From NCBI GenBank assembly GCA_002482845.1, contig DLGT01000102.1, positions 40,256-104,255 on the forward strand: 64,000 nt of DNA, in the 5' to 3' direction. Positions within the stretch are counted from its first letter, which is position 1. Each line of letters begins with the position of its first letter. The notes below the pieces were generated by a model. That model made no database searches, was not told the DNA's origin, and was given only the letters and a program-made list of their open reading frames with translations. This document shows, piece by piece, positions 1 to 8,344 of the stretch. A program made the position numbers and the translations under genes. Origin of the DNA: Saprospiraceae bacterium UBA7687. GTDB taxonomy: Bacteria > Bacteroidota > Bacteroidia > Chitinophagales > Saprospiraceae.

Positions 1-63
1 ACGCTTAAGTGTTTCTTTGTAACGTTTAAGTGTTTCTTTGTAACATTTTAATATTTCTGGGAG
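1..63. repeat. Short tandem repeat, period 21 bp
   Basis: Two 21-bp units (1-21 and 22-42) differ at one position. A third, decayed unit (43-63) follows. The unit contains TTAAGTGTTTCTTTGTA. The array touches the window edge, so more copies may lie upstream. No coding frame runs through it. Confidence 0.75.
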
Positions 64-550
64 TGTAGAATACTTTGTGTAAACTCCTAAGGGGAGTTAG
101 GCTTTGGACTAAGGGGGGAGATTGAGCGCAGCTGACTTTTAACAATATATTAAACTAGGCACAAGTTTTTTGTTGACAATCATTTTTTAAACGTGTGTTG
201 AGATACAATTGCTTTTGACATATATTTGGTCATCAATTTTTTTAAGTTTCAGAAATTGAAATTCACTGTCTACTATTTTGTAAAGCCTGATATAAAGATT
301 CTACACAAGTTTTATGCTCAAGTTGAACCAAAATTTCGACCAATTATCATAATTATCTGGAACTTCGGCTTATCTTTTGAGTATTTAGCTAATTACAATT
401 TGTTAAATACCCATTAATAACTACTAATAACCTTGATTTACTCCATGATAACCTGAAAGGTTACTTAATTGCAGATTATATAAACTATTTTGTTAAATTT
501 GGTCCCATTAACTTATCAGTCTTAATTGTTACCGTATCATCTATAGAGCA
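64..550. other. Intergenic region with one promoter-like motif
   Basis: No convincing gene is present. A plus-strand promoter-like pair exists: GTTG at 197-200, a 20-bp spacer and TATATTTG at 221-228. The only frame downstream (226-417) would start with a TTG lying inside the -7 element and contains no internal ATG, so I do not call it. The region lies beyond the 3' end of the leftward MbnP operon. Confidence 0.4.
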
Positions 551-940
551 TTACTTCAAAATAAAGTTTCTTTTTAATGAAGTTTTTAGGCCTGTATGTT
601 CAATAATGGCAACTACTTCGACTTCTTTTTCTCCAAGTGTTTCGTTTGATGTGTTCCAAGATTGTTTTACAGAGATTTGTTTGCCATGTGTGTGTTTATT
701 GATTATTGATTGTTGGGTTTTTGAAGCTATATCATGTATGATCATTTCGTAACCATGCATACTTACATCAGAAGTAATGATTGCTTCGATATGTAGAGTG
801 TCGCCTTTTGAGATAGGGAGATTTTCCACAGGTTTTGATATTGAAATTTGTGTGTTTTTGAGATCTACTTCTGAACTTTCATCCTTGCTACATGATAATG
901 TAAATATAGATATTAAGAGGATTGTTAAATATTTTGACAT
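551..940 (-). CDS. Small lipoprotein, last gene of the MbnP operon
   Basis: 129 residues with a lipoprotein signal peptide ending at Cys17 (L-S-C-S), so probably a lipid-anchored envelope protein. The rest reads as one beta-sandwich-like domain with several His residues around positions 62-85 (HGYEMIIHD, KHTHGK). It resembles the small DUF4625-like lipoproteins of Bacteroidota, but I cannot fix the family by eye. It starts 10 bp after the di-haem peroxidase gene and is the distal gene of a four-gene leftward operon. From that context I infer a role in metal (copper) handling; the His content fits this but does not prove it. Reality of the gene is fairly sure, function is not. Confidence 0.7.
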   Translation of the reverse strand: MSKYLTILLISIFTLSCSKDESSEVDLKNTQISISKPVENLPISKGDTLHIEAIITSDVSMHGYEMIIHDIASKTQQSIINKHTHGKQISVKQSWNTSNETLGEKEVEVVAIIEHTGLKTSLKRNFILK

Positions 941-950
941 TTTAAATATT

Positions 951-1973
951 TTATTCTGAAAAGATAGGATTTGAAATAAAAGTATAATCTGTTAGTGTTT
1001 GTAGAAAAGTGATGATTTTTTGTTTTTCTACATCAGACATTGGAATACCCAATTTACCATTAGAAATCAAATTTTTATCTAAGTTAGGGTGAGAAACAAT
1101 GCCTTGGCTATAATGATCCAAAACTTGTTCAAGTGTTCTAAATCGACCATCGTGCATGTAAGGATAAGTAAGAGCAATGTTTCGCAATGAAGGCACTTTA
1201 AACTTGTAGTTATCTTCTTCATGTAACGTGATGCGACCAAAACCGAAGTCGTCGCCAAGAATTTCTAGACCATTATTGCGCAAACTGAAATCTGTAAAAA
1301 GCGGTTCAGTATGACATGATGCACATTTTGCTTTGAATATCTGTAAGCCATCCTCTTCATCTTTTGTGAAACTAACTTTTCCCTGACGATATTGATCATA
1401 TTTTGAATCATCACTTACTAACATGGTCATATATTGAGTAAGCGCATAGAAAAGTTGCTGTGATTCGATAGGCTTTTCTCCAAAAACAGATTGAAACCTT
1501 TGCACATATTTGGGATGTTTTTTTAGCTTCTCAATGACATTCTCTAAAGTTTCGCCCATTTCTACATCATTTGTGATAGGCGCAAATGGCATAACTTCTA
1601 TGTGGTTAATCCCACCGTCCCACATAAAAATTGGCTGCCAAGCAAGATTAAACATTGCAGGACTATTCCTATCACCCATTTTCCCATCAATGCCAAAACT
1701 CATTCTAGTGTTGTGATCAGCAAAAGCATGGCCTTGGGAATGGCATGATGCACAACTTATAGTACTGTCTATAGAAAGAATTGGGTCAAAGAACAAAGCT
1801 CTTCCTAGTTCAAAACCTTCTTTGGTCAGTGTGTTTTTGCCGAATTTGTAGTATGGCTCTGGAAAATAATCAGGGTAAGCCAGACCGAAGTCCGACTTAT
1901 CCTGATCTTTCTGACATGAAGTGCCCCATATCAGTAAAAAAAACAATAAAAACCTGATCTTATGGCGGATCAT
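951..1973 (-). CDS. MbnH-like di-haem cytochrome c peroxidase family lipoprotein
   Basis: 340 residues, lipoprotein-type signal peptide with Cys20. Two haem c attachment motifs are visible: C74-A-S-C77-H78 and C217-A-S-C220-H221. The PYMHDGRF segment around M273-H274 is characteristic of the CcpA/MauG/MbnH family and may supply an axial ligand. MauG and MbnH members oxidise a tryptophan in a partner protein rather than simply detoxifying peroxide. The gene follows an MbnP-like gene by 12 bp, and in studied MbnH/MbnP pairs MbnH converts a Trp of MbnP to kynurenine to make a copper site. I therefore infer an MbnH-type role. A plain cytochrome c peroxidase is the alternative. Confidence 0.88.
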   Translation of the reverse strand: MIRHKIRFLLFFLLIWGTSCQKDQDKSDFGLAYPDYFPEPYYKFGKNTLTKEGFELGRALFFDPILSIDSTISCASCHSQGHAFADHNTRMSFGIDGKMGDRNSPAMFNLAWQPIFMWDGGINHIEVMPFAPITNDVEMGETLENVIEKLKKHPKYVQRFQSVFGEKPIESQQLFYALTQYMTMLVSDDSKYDQYRQGKVSFTKDEEDGLQIFKAKCASCHTEPLFTDFSLRNNGLEILGDDFGFGRITLHEEDNYKFKVPSLRNIALTYPYMHDGRFRTLEQVLDHYSQGIVSHPNLDKNLISNGKLGIPMSDVEKQKIITFLQTLTDYTFISNPIFSE

Positions 1974-1985
1974 TATATTTGTCTT

Positions 1986-2756
1986 TTAGTTGTGAATATG
2001 ATCAAATCTCACAGCATCATAATAGTTGCTAGACATAGATTTTGCAAGAGCGTTTGGCATCGTATTTACACTTTTCACCGATAATTTTTCTGCACCATGC
2101 CATAATCTTGCTGGATTTGCAACCATATGTATTTCAGCTTCTCTATCACCATCTACAACTAAAGCGGTAGTACCAAAATTATATGATTTTGTGGTTTGTA
2201 CTTTATTTTCACCTTTGAATCCACCTAAGTGAAAAGTAAATGTGCCATTAGCCGCAGTAGGAGCTGTACCTTCTGCTTTCAACATAATATATCCTGAATT
2301 CCAACTCCAAAACATTCCTTTTGCTGGGTCTAGTACACCAGATTGAGCACCAGATGTGTTTCTTGTGCTATCCATTCCAAAAGTCATTTCTACATCTGTA
2401 TATTCTCCACCAGGTACGTTTGGAATAGTGACTAAATTACTGCCTGATGGATCAGCATCTACGATAAAATAACTTTCTGGCATAGCATACCAGCTACCAT
2501 CTTTTGCTTTTAATCTTACATTTGATACATAATATTTAAAGATGTTAAAAGTCATTTTTTCATTTAACATGGGATGAGTGAGTTCTTTATTGAGAGAAAA
2601 TGCTTCTTCTGTAGCTCCCCAAACATGGTCAAAATCAATAGTGACATTTCCTTCATGGAGGTGGTCAGTATCATCATGATCATCATCTTTTTTGCATGAT
2701 GTAAAAGTCAAAGCGATTGCTGCGCTTAAAATAATCAAGAAATTTAAAAACTTCAT
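1986..2756 (-). CDS. MbnP-like copper-binding lipoprotein
   Basis: 256 residues, lipoprotein signal peptide with Cys21, then an Asp/His-rich stretch (residues 24-34) that could bind metal. The body matches the MbnP family pattern, including the FNIFKYYVSNVRL segment (residues 70-82), the GMDS segment near residue 127 and the aromatic signature W150-S-W152-N-S-G-Y with a following K-A-E-G. In characterised MbnP/CorA proteins an oxidised tryptophan (kynurenine) together with His residues binds copper. W150 or W152 and H176 are candidates here, but which Trp is modified cannot be told from sequence. It lies between the CxxCxC outer-membrane gene and the MbnH-like gene, which supports a working MbnP/MbnH pair. 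Confidence 0.85.
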   Translation of the reverse strand: MKFLNFLIILSAAIALTFTSCKKDDDHDDTDHLHEGNVTIDFDHVWGATEEAFSLNKELTHPMLNEKMTFNIFKYYVSNVRLKAKDGSWYAMPESYFIVDADPSGSNLVTIPNVPGGEYTDVEMTFGMDSTRNTSGAQSGVLDPAKGMFWSWNSGYIMLKAEGTAPTAANGTFTFHLGGFKGENKVQTTKSYNFGTTALVVDGDREAEIHMVANPARLWHGAEKLSVKSVNTMPNALAKSMSSNYYDAVRFDHIHN

Positions 2757-2822
2757 TTGTTGTGATTTAAAAGATTAATTAATGATTTAGGAGATATTCC
2801 TTTTTTTTGATTGTAAAACTTG

Positions 2823-3743
2823 TTAAAAAATATACATTGATTGTACTGTAAACCTATTGTTGCTGGTGATATTTCCATGTGCAATATTTTCATAAATGAT
2901 TGGTTGGAATTGAATACCGAATGTCATGTTTGATGTGAATATGTCAATGCCTACCTGGCCATAAAAACCTTTACCACCAGATAAGTCAAGGTTTAGTCCT
3001 TCATGATTATCTTGAAATGATTTTTCAATACTGAAACCCATGTTTGGCATCAACACTACTTTAGAAAAGTCTATTTTGTAAAACAGTTTCGCTGCATTGG
3101 TAAATCGATTTCCAAATCTAAAATTGAGATTATTTGTTAGATTGTACCTATAACTACTTTCTATTGACAATCCAAAATCTTGGTATTTAATGATATAATT
3201 CAAATTGGCTAAGATATCAAAAGACCCACTTCCGAGTTGTGCACCAGGTACATAAGTTCCATCTGATGTAAATACATCATGACTTCCTGTAGGTAATTTA
3301 ATCCCACCGCCTACTTGAAGGTTCTGTATTATAGGTAATAAAGATGACTTTCTTTGGTTTATAATAGCATACATGGCAATCATGCTGATGTCTCCCAGTC
3401 CATTTTGTTTGAATAGTTCCCCATTTTCCTTTTTGACTACAGTGTTGTAAGGTATAAACCCAAACATCTGAATTCTTTCTGACAAAACTATTCTTCCCCA
3501 AAGATCTAGATTTTGGAAATGCTCATTACTTGTCGTCAATTTGTCTGTACTGAATACTGGTGGATGCAAGGTCTGAAAAGACTTTGTGCCATATCTTACA
3601 CCTAAAAAGTTCTTTTGAAATTGTGGTAAAATACCGAATTGTAGACCAGAGATGGAACAACCACAAACATCACATCCATGGGCTCCCAAAGAAATGTTAA
3701 GTAACAAAAAAGTGAAAAGATACTTGAAATGTTTCACAAACAC
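2823..3743 (-). CDS. Outer-membrane beta-barrel protein with N-terminal CDVCGC motif
   Basis: 306 residues, signal peptide of about 22 residues, then C24-D-V-C27-G-C29 at the mature N-terminus. The remainder alternates amphipathic strands and turns and ends in an aromatic residue (MYIF), as outer-membrane barrels do. The codon at 3743 is GTG, and a second in-frame GTG is at 3737; no ATG precedes the signal peptide. It is the first gene of the leftward operon with MbnP, 66 bp upstream of it. The exposed Cys cluster at the barrel entrance and the neighbours suggest metal uptake or hand-over across the outer membrane. That role is inference; such proteins are often named only transporter. Confidence 0.75.
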   Translation of the reverse strand: MFVKHFKYLFTFLLLNISLGAHGCDVCGCSISGLQFGILPQFQKNFLGVRYGTKSFQTLHPPVFSTDKLTTSNEHFQNLDLWGRIVLSERIQMFGFIPYNTVVKKENGELFKQNGLGDISMIAMYAIINQRKSSLLPIIQNLQVGGGIKLPTGSHDVFTSDGTYVPGAQLGSGSFDILANLNYIIKYQDFGLSIESSYRYNLTNNLNFRFGNRFTNAAKLFYKIDFSKVVLMPNMGFSIEKSFQDNHEGLNLDLSGGKGFYGQVGIDIFTSNMTFGIQFQPIIYENIAHGNITSNNRFTVQSMYIF

Positions 3744-4035
3744 CAGAATTAATAATTGATTTAATTGAATAAGATTTATTCATAAAAAGATACCAAAATG
3801 TTTGAATGTCTAGAATAATCTATTTCAAAACCTGATGTTACTGGTTTATTCTAAGAACAAAAACAATTAATTGGATTTTCTGACCTTTTGATGAATAATC
3901 AAATTCGATACTGATACTTATCTGTTGTAAACGATAAGATGTGTTTTAATAATCAACTCATTTAATCACAAGTAAATACATATGATGACTAAAATAGCTA
4001 TGATAGTTCAAAACCAATAACGTTACACAGATTTT

Positions 4036-4425
4036 CTAGGAAGGAATAGAATTGTCGGGTGGTGTAAATATAAATGAATGGTGAAGATGGAAATAGTTTT
4101 TTTGATAAAATTGGAAGTCGTTAATAGAGTGTTGTTCTATTATTTGTTCTTTGTGAACAAAATAGTAATTATGGCAAATAAACGGCTGAAGTTTGTAATT
4201 TTTTATAATTTCTGATAGTGGCATATCATTGTTTTCATCAACATTTTGAAGTCTTTCATTCAAAACGCATGAACCGTGACACATTACGTCAGGTTTATTT
4301 ATATTGATACATAGTTTATCAGCAATTGCTTGTTGATTTAGCTTCCACTGAATCATAACTGTCACTTTTGAGATCATAGGAAACCCCAAAATTATAACAA
4401 GCATGTATGTGAATAAACTTTTCAT
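4036..4425 (-). CDS. Small membrane protein with Cys/His metal-site-like motifs
   Basis: 129 residues from the ATG at 4425. A longer frame starting at a TTG (4434) is excluded because a TACCTTTG -7 element occupies 4439-4432. One N-terminal hydrophobic segment (about residues 3-20) is followed by a soluble domain with C39, C49-H-G-S-C53, then C84-H85-N-Y-Y and a His-rich tail (HLHH). The pattern CININKPxxxC-x-G-x-C is one I associate with a family of small uncharacterised Bacteroidota proteins near metal-uptake genes; I know no assigned function. It is divergent from the TonB-dependent receptor and upstream of the MbnP operon. A copper-site or assembly role is inferred. Confidence 0.65.
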   Translation of the reverse strand: MKSLFTYMLVIILGFPMISKVTVMIQWKLNQQAIADKLCININKPDVMCHGSCVLNERLQNVDENNDMPLSEIIKNYKLQPFICHNYYFVHKEQIIEQHSINDFQFYQKNYFHLHHSFIFTPPDNSIPS

Positions 4426-4431
4426 CAACTG

Positions 4432-4439
4432 CAAAGGTA
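4432..4439 (-). promoter_or_regulatory. -7 element (TACCTTTG) of the Cys/His protein gene
   Basis: On the minus strand the sequence reads TACCTTTG, a perfect Bacteroidota TAnnTTTG. It lies 7 bases before the ATG at 4425, so the mRNA would have almost no leader. No TTTG is seen at the expected -33 distance. Confidence 0.6.
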
Positions 4440-4476
4440 TGTTATAATTAATAAATGATATATATGATTTTTGTCA

Positions 4477-4516
4477 TAAATTTTTAAAATTTGCTTAACT
4501 TAAATTTTAAAATTTA
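4477..4516. repeat. Pair of AT-rich palindromes in the divergent promoter region
   Basis: TAAATTTTAAAATTTA at 4501-4516 is a perfect 16-bp palindrome. TAAATTTTTAAAATTT at 4477-4492 is the same with one extra T. The copies are 24 bp apart, between the divergent promoters of the Cys/His protein and the TonB-dependent receptor. They could be operator sites, though AT-rich sequence yields palindromes easily. Confidence 0.4.
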
Positions 4517-4620
4517 GTTTTGACATATTAAAAAAGTGACCAAATTCATATTTTTATGTGATATTACCACTTCTAATAAAATTCTAATTTAGAAGGTGGT
4601 TTAGAACTTTTTGTAAGGTG

Positions 4621-4628
4621 TACCTTTG
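4621..4628 (+). promoter_or_regulatory. -7 element (TACCTTTG) of the TonB-dependent receptor gene
   Basis: TACCTTTG is a perfect TAnnTTTG and lies 36 bases before the ATG at 4665. A clear TTTG at the -33 distance is missing, which fits a promoter that depends on an activator or another sigma factor. Confidence 0.55.
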
Positions 4629-4664
4629 CCTTGCTTTTATTGAATAATCTAAATAAATCTTGCA

Positions 4665-7319
4665 ATGAGTCGGATATATTATGTTTTTCTAAGTTGTTTT
4701 TTTATTATGTGTTTGAATTTTATTTCTGTTTCTGCTCAAACAAACTATAAAATACAAGGAATTGTAGTGGATGAAAGCAAACAGCCTTTAACGGGTGTAC
4801 TTGTCATCCCTAATCTTGGTAAACCAGTTTACACAAATAATGATGGAAAATTTATTTTAGATGCTGCCAAAGGGGATTTGGTGATTACTTTAAGATATCT
4901 TGGCAATGAAGATTTAGTGATAAATCAAGTTGTTAAAAATGAAAATATTGATTTAGGAAAGATTGCAATGACGGAGAAAGCTACTTTTCTGAAAGAAGTC
5001 AATGTGAGTGCGACAGCTATGCCTTATAAAAGTAGTTTTGAAGGCTCTAATCATTATGTCAGCCCACTACAGCTCAAAAAAATACAACCAATCTCTACCG
5101 AAGAAGTACTGAAAACACTTCCCGGTGTAAATGTACTGGGAGATATGGGACTTTCTAATAGACTCAATGTGAGCATCAGAGGGTCGTGGGGTAGGAGGTC
5201 AGAAAAGGTTCTTATGATGGAAGATGGCTCACCTATCTCACCAGCACCTTACACAGCTCCTGGCATTTATTATAATCCTATCAGTGATCGCATCGATGGC
5301 ATAGAAGTCTATACTGGCGCCGATATTCTTCGTTATGGACCTAACAATATGTTTGGTATTATCAATTATATCACACCTAAACCACCACAACAACCGGGCT
5401 TGAGAGCAAAGATTTCAGGTGGTCAACGTGGATATTTCACAGGGTTACTTTCTTATGGTGGCACATGGAATAAGGTAGGTAGTCAGATAGAAGCTGTCTA
5501 TAAAAGATTTGATGGGTTTACCAAGAATTCATCAGTAGATATGATTAATCTAAATGCAAAAATATTTGCAGAATTGGCTGAAAATCAATCAATTTACTTC
5601 AAAATAAGTGGCCAATTTGAGGATAATCAGGCAAGTTTGAGCTCTATCACGCCATATACATTTAGCATAGATCCTACCGAAGGACCTTTTGATGCAGACA
5701 GATTTACGATGCATCGTTATGGGCTTGATATCATCCACAAGTGGGTGCCTAATCCGACTTCTGATCTCACCACTAAAATTTTTGCATCAGATTTTGCACG
5801 TGATTGGTGGAGACAAAATAATATCGTAATCAAAGCGGCCAATGTTCGTGGTTATGTAGGGGAAGAAATATTTTCTCAACGATACAGTTACCTTGATGGA
5901 AAAACATTTGGAGAAGATGATTATGTACGTGTGGGTACAATAACAAAAGGAAGGGAATCAGCAGCAGATAGCAGATGGGCATTTACAGTTGCAGGAATCG
6001 AGGAAACATTCAGCAAAAAATGGTCAGGTAAAAACTGGAGCAATGGCTTAGAAGCGCAAGTGAAATTGTATTCTGAAACATACAAGGATCAGGTGTTAAA
6101 TGCAGACTCAACTCGTTGGGCGAGAAGCGGAAGTTTTACCACTGACTTAGCTTACGATCTTCAATCTGTGTCAGGATATATAAGGAATCATTTTGTCATC
6201 AATAAATTTGAAATTACGCCAATACTTCGAGTAGAAAAAGTGTGGATGGATAGGGAAGATAGATTTGCATTGGCAAGAAATCCTAACCTTACATCTGACA
6301 AAGATTTAGCACGAGTAAATGAATATACCATTTTTCAACCAGGTTTAACTCTTGGATATCAATTTGCAAACCTTAAAGTTTTTGGGTCAGCTTACAAAGG
6401 GTATATTGCACCATCCAAATATTTTGCATTTTTGATTGAAAGAGATGGCGTCTTAGTCAATCCACTTTCTGCGGAAGACCTTAGTAATGTAAAACCTGAA
6501 GTAAGTTTAAATACAGAATTAGGGATTCGTGGAGAAATCATTAAAGGAAGATTGGCGGGTCAGATTGCCGTGTTTAATAACCGTATTAGCAATTTTTATG
6601 TAGCAGGATGGAATGAATATTTCGACAAATTGGCTGTGCTCAATGTGGGTGGGTTTGAAGCAGCTCTGCGTTATGAAATTTTGCCATTAGGAGGAAATCA
6701 TAAACTCAGTATTCAACCAAATATCACATTATTGAGAACAAATGTTGTGTCAGGGGAGCTGGTAGATCGACATCTTTTTACGCAAATAAAACATACGGCT
6801 GCCACAAAACAAGAATTTGTAGATAAAGTCAACAGTAATCCTGCTGGGTATGATGTCTTTGTAAAACAAAATGGTATAGATGTAAAACTAGATAGAGCCG
6901 TCACCATAGAAGACCTGGATAATGTATCGAAAACTGTGTATAAATTTGGTGATAATGGGATAAAAGATGGAGTGACGCCATATGCACCTGAAATCGCATA
7001 TAATGTTAATTTGTATTACACCTACAAAAAGTTTGGAATCGGTTTTGGATACAATTTTGTTGGTGATCAATATGGAGAATTTGCAAATTTTGAAAATGAA
7101 TCAGGTGATGGTGGTTTAGGTAAAATTAAGTCATTCCATACATTTGATGCCAATGTCAATTATGACTTTATGATAAAAGATATTAGAGCTTCATTATTTG
7201 TAGCGGCAAAAAACCTGGGTGATGACATATTTGTAGCATCAAGACTCAACCGTGGGCAGTCGGGAATCATGTCGGGAGGATTCAGACAGATCAATGCTGG
7301 TTTGAATTTTGTATTTTAA
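4665..7319 (+). CDS. TonB-dependent outer-membrane receptor (FecA-like)
   Basis: 884 residues. A signal peptide (cleavage near SVSA-QT, residue 25) is followed by a carboxypeptidase-regulatory-like beta-sandwich (about 27-105), a plug domain (about 112-235, with the LKTLPGVNVLGDMGLSN segment) and a long beta-barrel ending in F (LNFVF), the usual outer-membrane insertion signal. It imports a ligand through the outer membrane using TonB energy. Plug and barrel resemble FecA/siderophore-type receptors rather than SusC, and no SusD gene follows. Divergence from the Cys/His protein and the MbnP operon suggests the ligand is a copper or other metal complex. Substrate is inferred from context only. 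Confidence 0.9.
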   Translation: MSRIYYVFLSCFFIMCLNFISVSAQTNYKIQGIVVDESKQPLTGVLVIPNLGKPVYTNNDGKFILDAAKGDLVITLRYLGNEDLVINQVVKNENIDLGKIAMTEKATFLKEVNVSATAMPYKSSFEGSNHYVSPLQLKKIQPISTEEVLKTLPGVNVLGDMGLSNRLNVSIRGSWGRRSEKVLMMEDGSPISPAPYTAPGIYYNPISDRIDGIEVYTGADILRYGPNNMFGIINYITPKPPQQPGLRAKISGGQRGYFTGLLSYGGTWNKVGSQIEAVYKRFDGFTKNSSVDMINLNAKIFAELAENQSIYFKISGQFEDNQASLSSITPYTFSIDPTEGPFDADRFTMHRYGLDIIHKWVPNPTSDLTTKIFASDFARDWWRQNNIVIKAANVRGYVGEEIFSQRYSYLDGKTFGEDDYVRVGTITKGRESAADSRWAFTVAGIEETFSKKWSGKNWSNGLEAQVKLYSETYKDQVLNADSTRWARSGSFTTDLAYDLQSVSGYIRNHFVINKFEITPILRVEKVWMDREDRFALARNPNLTSDKDLARVNEYTIFQPGLTLGYQFANLKVFGSAYKGYIAPSKYFAFLIERDGVLVNPLSAEDLSNVKPEVSLNTELGIRGEIIKGRLAGQIAVFNNRISNFYVAGWNEYFDKLAVLNVGGFEAALRYEILPLGGNHKLSIQPNITLLRTNVVSGELVDRHLFTQIKHTAATKQEFVDKVNSNPAGYDVFVKQNGIDVKLDRAVTIEDLDNVSKTVYKFGDNGIKDGVTPYAPEIAYNVNLYYTYKKFGIGFGYNFVGDQYGEFANFENESGDGGLGKIKSFHTFDANVNYDFMIKDIRASLFVAAKNLGDDIFVASRLNRGQSGIMSGGFRQINAGLNFVF

Positions 7320-7632
7320 AGGTATTCAAAAAAAAGTAGCTATCCAAGTAAACCACGCTAAAAAAAAAAGAGTGAAATAAAAGAATAGCTACTTTTGGAT
7401 TTAAATAAAGTGTCTACACTGCAAAGTATTTGGCCGAAAAAAGAGAATTATGGTTTTATACAAAATTGATAATCAACGCTTTTCCTTTAAGGTAGGGTAA
7501 AAAATCGTTGATTATCAAAATTCGAATCTTTTCGTAGTGGATTCAAGATAAGAAATTTGGATACTTAGGTAAAATTGTATTATTAAACTGCTTCCTTACC
7601 ATATAAACATTTCTTTCTTATTCTATACTGTT
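7320..7632. other. Convergent intergenic region with two inverted repeats
   Basis: No gene is seen. AAAAGTAGCTAT (7332-7343) pairs with ATAGCTACTTTT (7385-7396), 12 bp with a 41-base loop. TTGATAATCAACG (7466-7478) pairs perfectly with its complement at 7506-7518, a 13-bp stem with a 27-base loop. Because the flanking genes converge, one or both may end transcripts, although neither is a compact GC-rich hairpin. The second 13-mer recurs at 54286. Confidence 0.55.
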
Positions 7633-8157
7633 TTATGCTTGTTTTACAAACTGAACTTCCGCAGAGATTTTTACATCTTCACTCACCAATACACCACCTG
7701 TTTCGAGAGCTGCATTCCATGTAAGTCCGAAGTCTGTTCTATTGATTTTTCCTTCGATAGAGAAACCAGCTTTCAGATTACCCCAAGGATCGGTATTTGT
7801 GCCAGAATATTCTACATTAAGAGTGACCGATTTTGTAACATCTTTAATAGTTAAATCTCCTGTTACTTTTCCATCACCTGCATTAAATGAATCAGATACA
7901 AATTTTAATTCTGGAAAAGTTGCACCATCAAAAAAATCAGCACTTTTAAGGTGTGTGTCTCTTTGCTCATTAGATGTATTGATAGTATTTACATCTGCCG
8001 AAAAAGTAATTTTGGTGTTTTTAAAATCTTCATTTTCTGATTCGATTTCACCTGTTAATCCTCCGAATTGCCCTGTGACATTTGTAATCATAAGGTGCTT
8101 TACTTTAAATTGAAGTTCGCTGTGTGTAGGGTCTAAAGACCATTTTGTTGCTGACAT
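7633..8157 (-). CDS. YceI family protein (lipocalin-like isoprenoid-binding fold)
   Basis: 174 residues, the usual YceI length. It has the family opening W-x-L-D-P-T-H-S-E-L-x-F-x-V-K-H (residues 6-21), then V-T-G-Q-F-G and the T-x-V-x-G-D-L-T-I-K-D-V-T segment (about 138-150). YceI proteins form a beta-barrel that binds a polyisoprenoid chain such as a quinone precursor; they respond to stress in several bacteria. No signal peptide is visible, so this copy is probably cytoplasmic, as in many Bacteroidota. It stands alone, with a perfect palindrome in its leader (8178-8193) that suggests control by a dimeric regulator. Confidence 0.92.
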   Translation of the reverse strand: MSATKWSLDPTHSELQFKVKHLMITNVTGQFGGLTGEIESENEDFKNTKITFSADVNTINTSNEQRDTHLKSADFFDGATFPELKFVSDSFNAGDGKVTGDLTIKDVTKSVTLNVEYSGTNTDPWGNLKAGFSIEGKINRTDFGLTWNAALETGGVLVSEDVKISAEVQFVKQA

Positions 8158-8177
8158 ATTTATTGTTATTGATTAAT

Positions 8178-8193
8178 ATTTGTTGCAACAAAT
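8178..8193. promoter_or_regulatory. Perfect 16-bp palindrome in the yceI leader, candidate operator
   Basis: ATTTGTTGCAACAAAT is fully symmetric and starts 21 bases upstream of the yceI ATG. A near-consensus -7 element (AACCTTTG on the minus strand, 8210-8203) lies just upstream, so the palindrome would overlap or immediately follow the transcription start. This is where a MarR-type repressor would block initiation. The regulator itself is not in the window. Confidence 0.55.
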
Positions 8194-8272
8194 GTTTTTT
8201 AACAAAGGTTGTTTTTTTAATATAATTTTAACTAAACAATGCACTTATTTAATGTAATTAATCTTTTTAAGC

Positions 8273-8314
8273 AAAAAAAAATCGGAAAGATATCAGGTGA
8301 CACCTTTCCGATTT
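8273..8314 (-). terminator. Rho-independent terminator after the HhH gene
   Basis: On the minus strand, AATCGGAAAG (8313-8304) pairs with CTTTCCGATT (8289-8280), and a run of T residues follows (8281-8273). The hairpin starts about 30 bases past the stop codon at 8345. An inner AGGTgacACCT can form a competing smaller hairpin. Confidence 0.8.
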
Positions 8315-8344
8315 ATAGCATATTCAAAGAGGAAATGTTATTAT

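Noticed and set aside
226..417. 63-codon open frame on the plus strand
   Set aside because: It would start with a TTG inside a promoter-like -7 element, has no internal ATG, and shows no domain or signal peptide.
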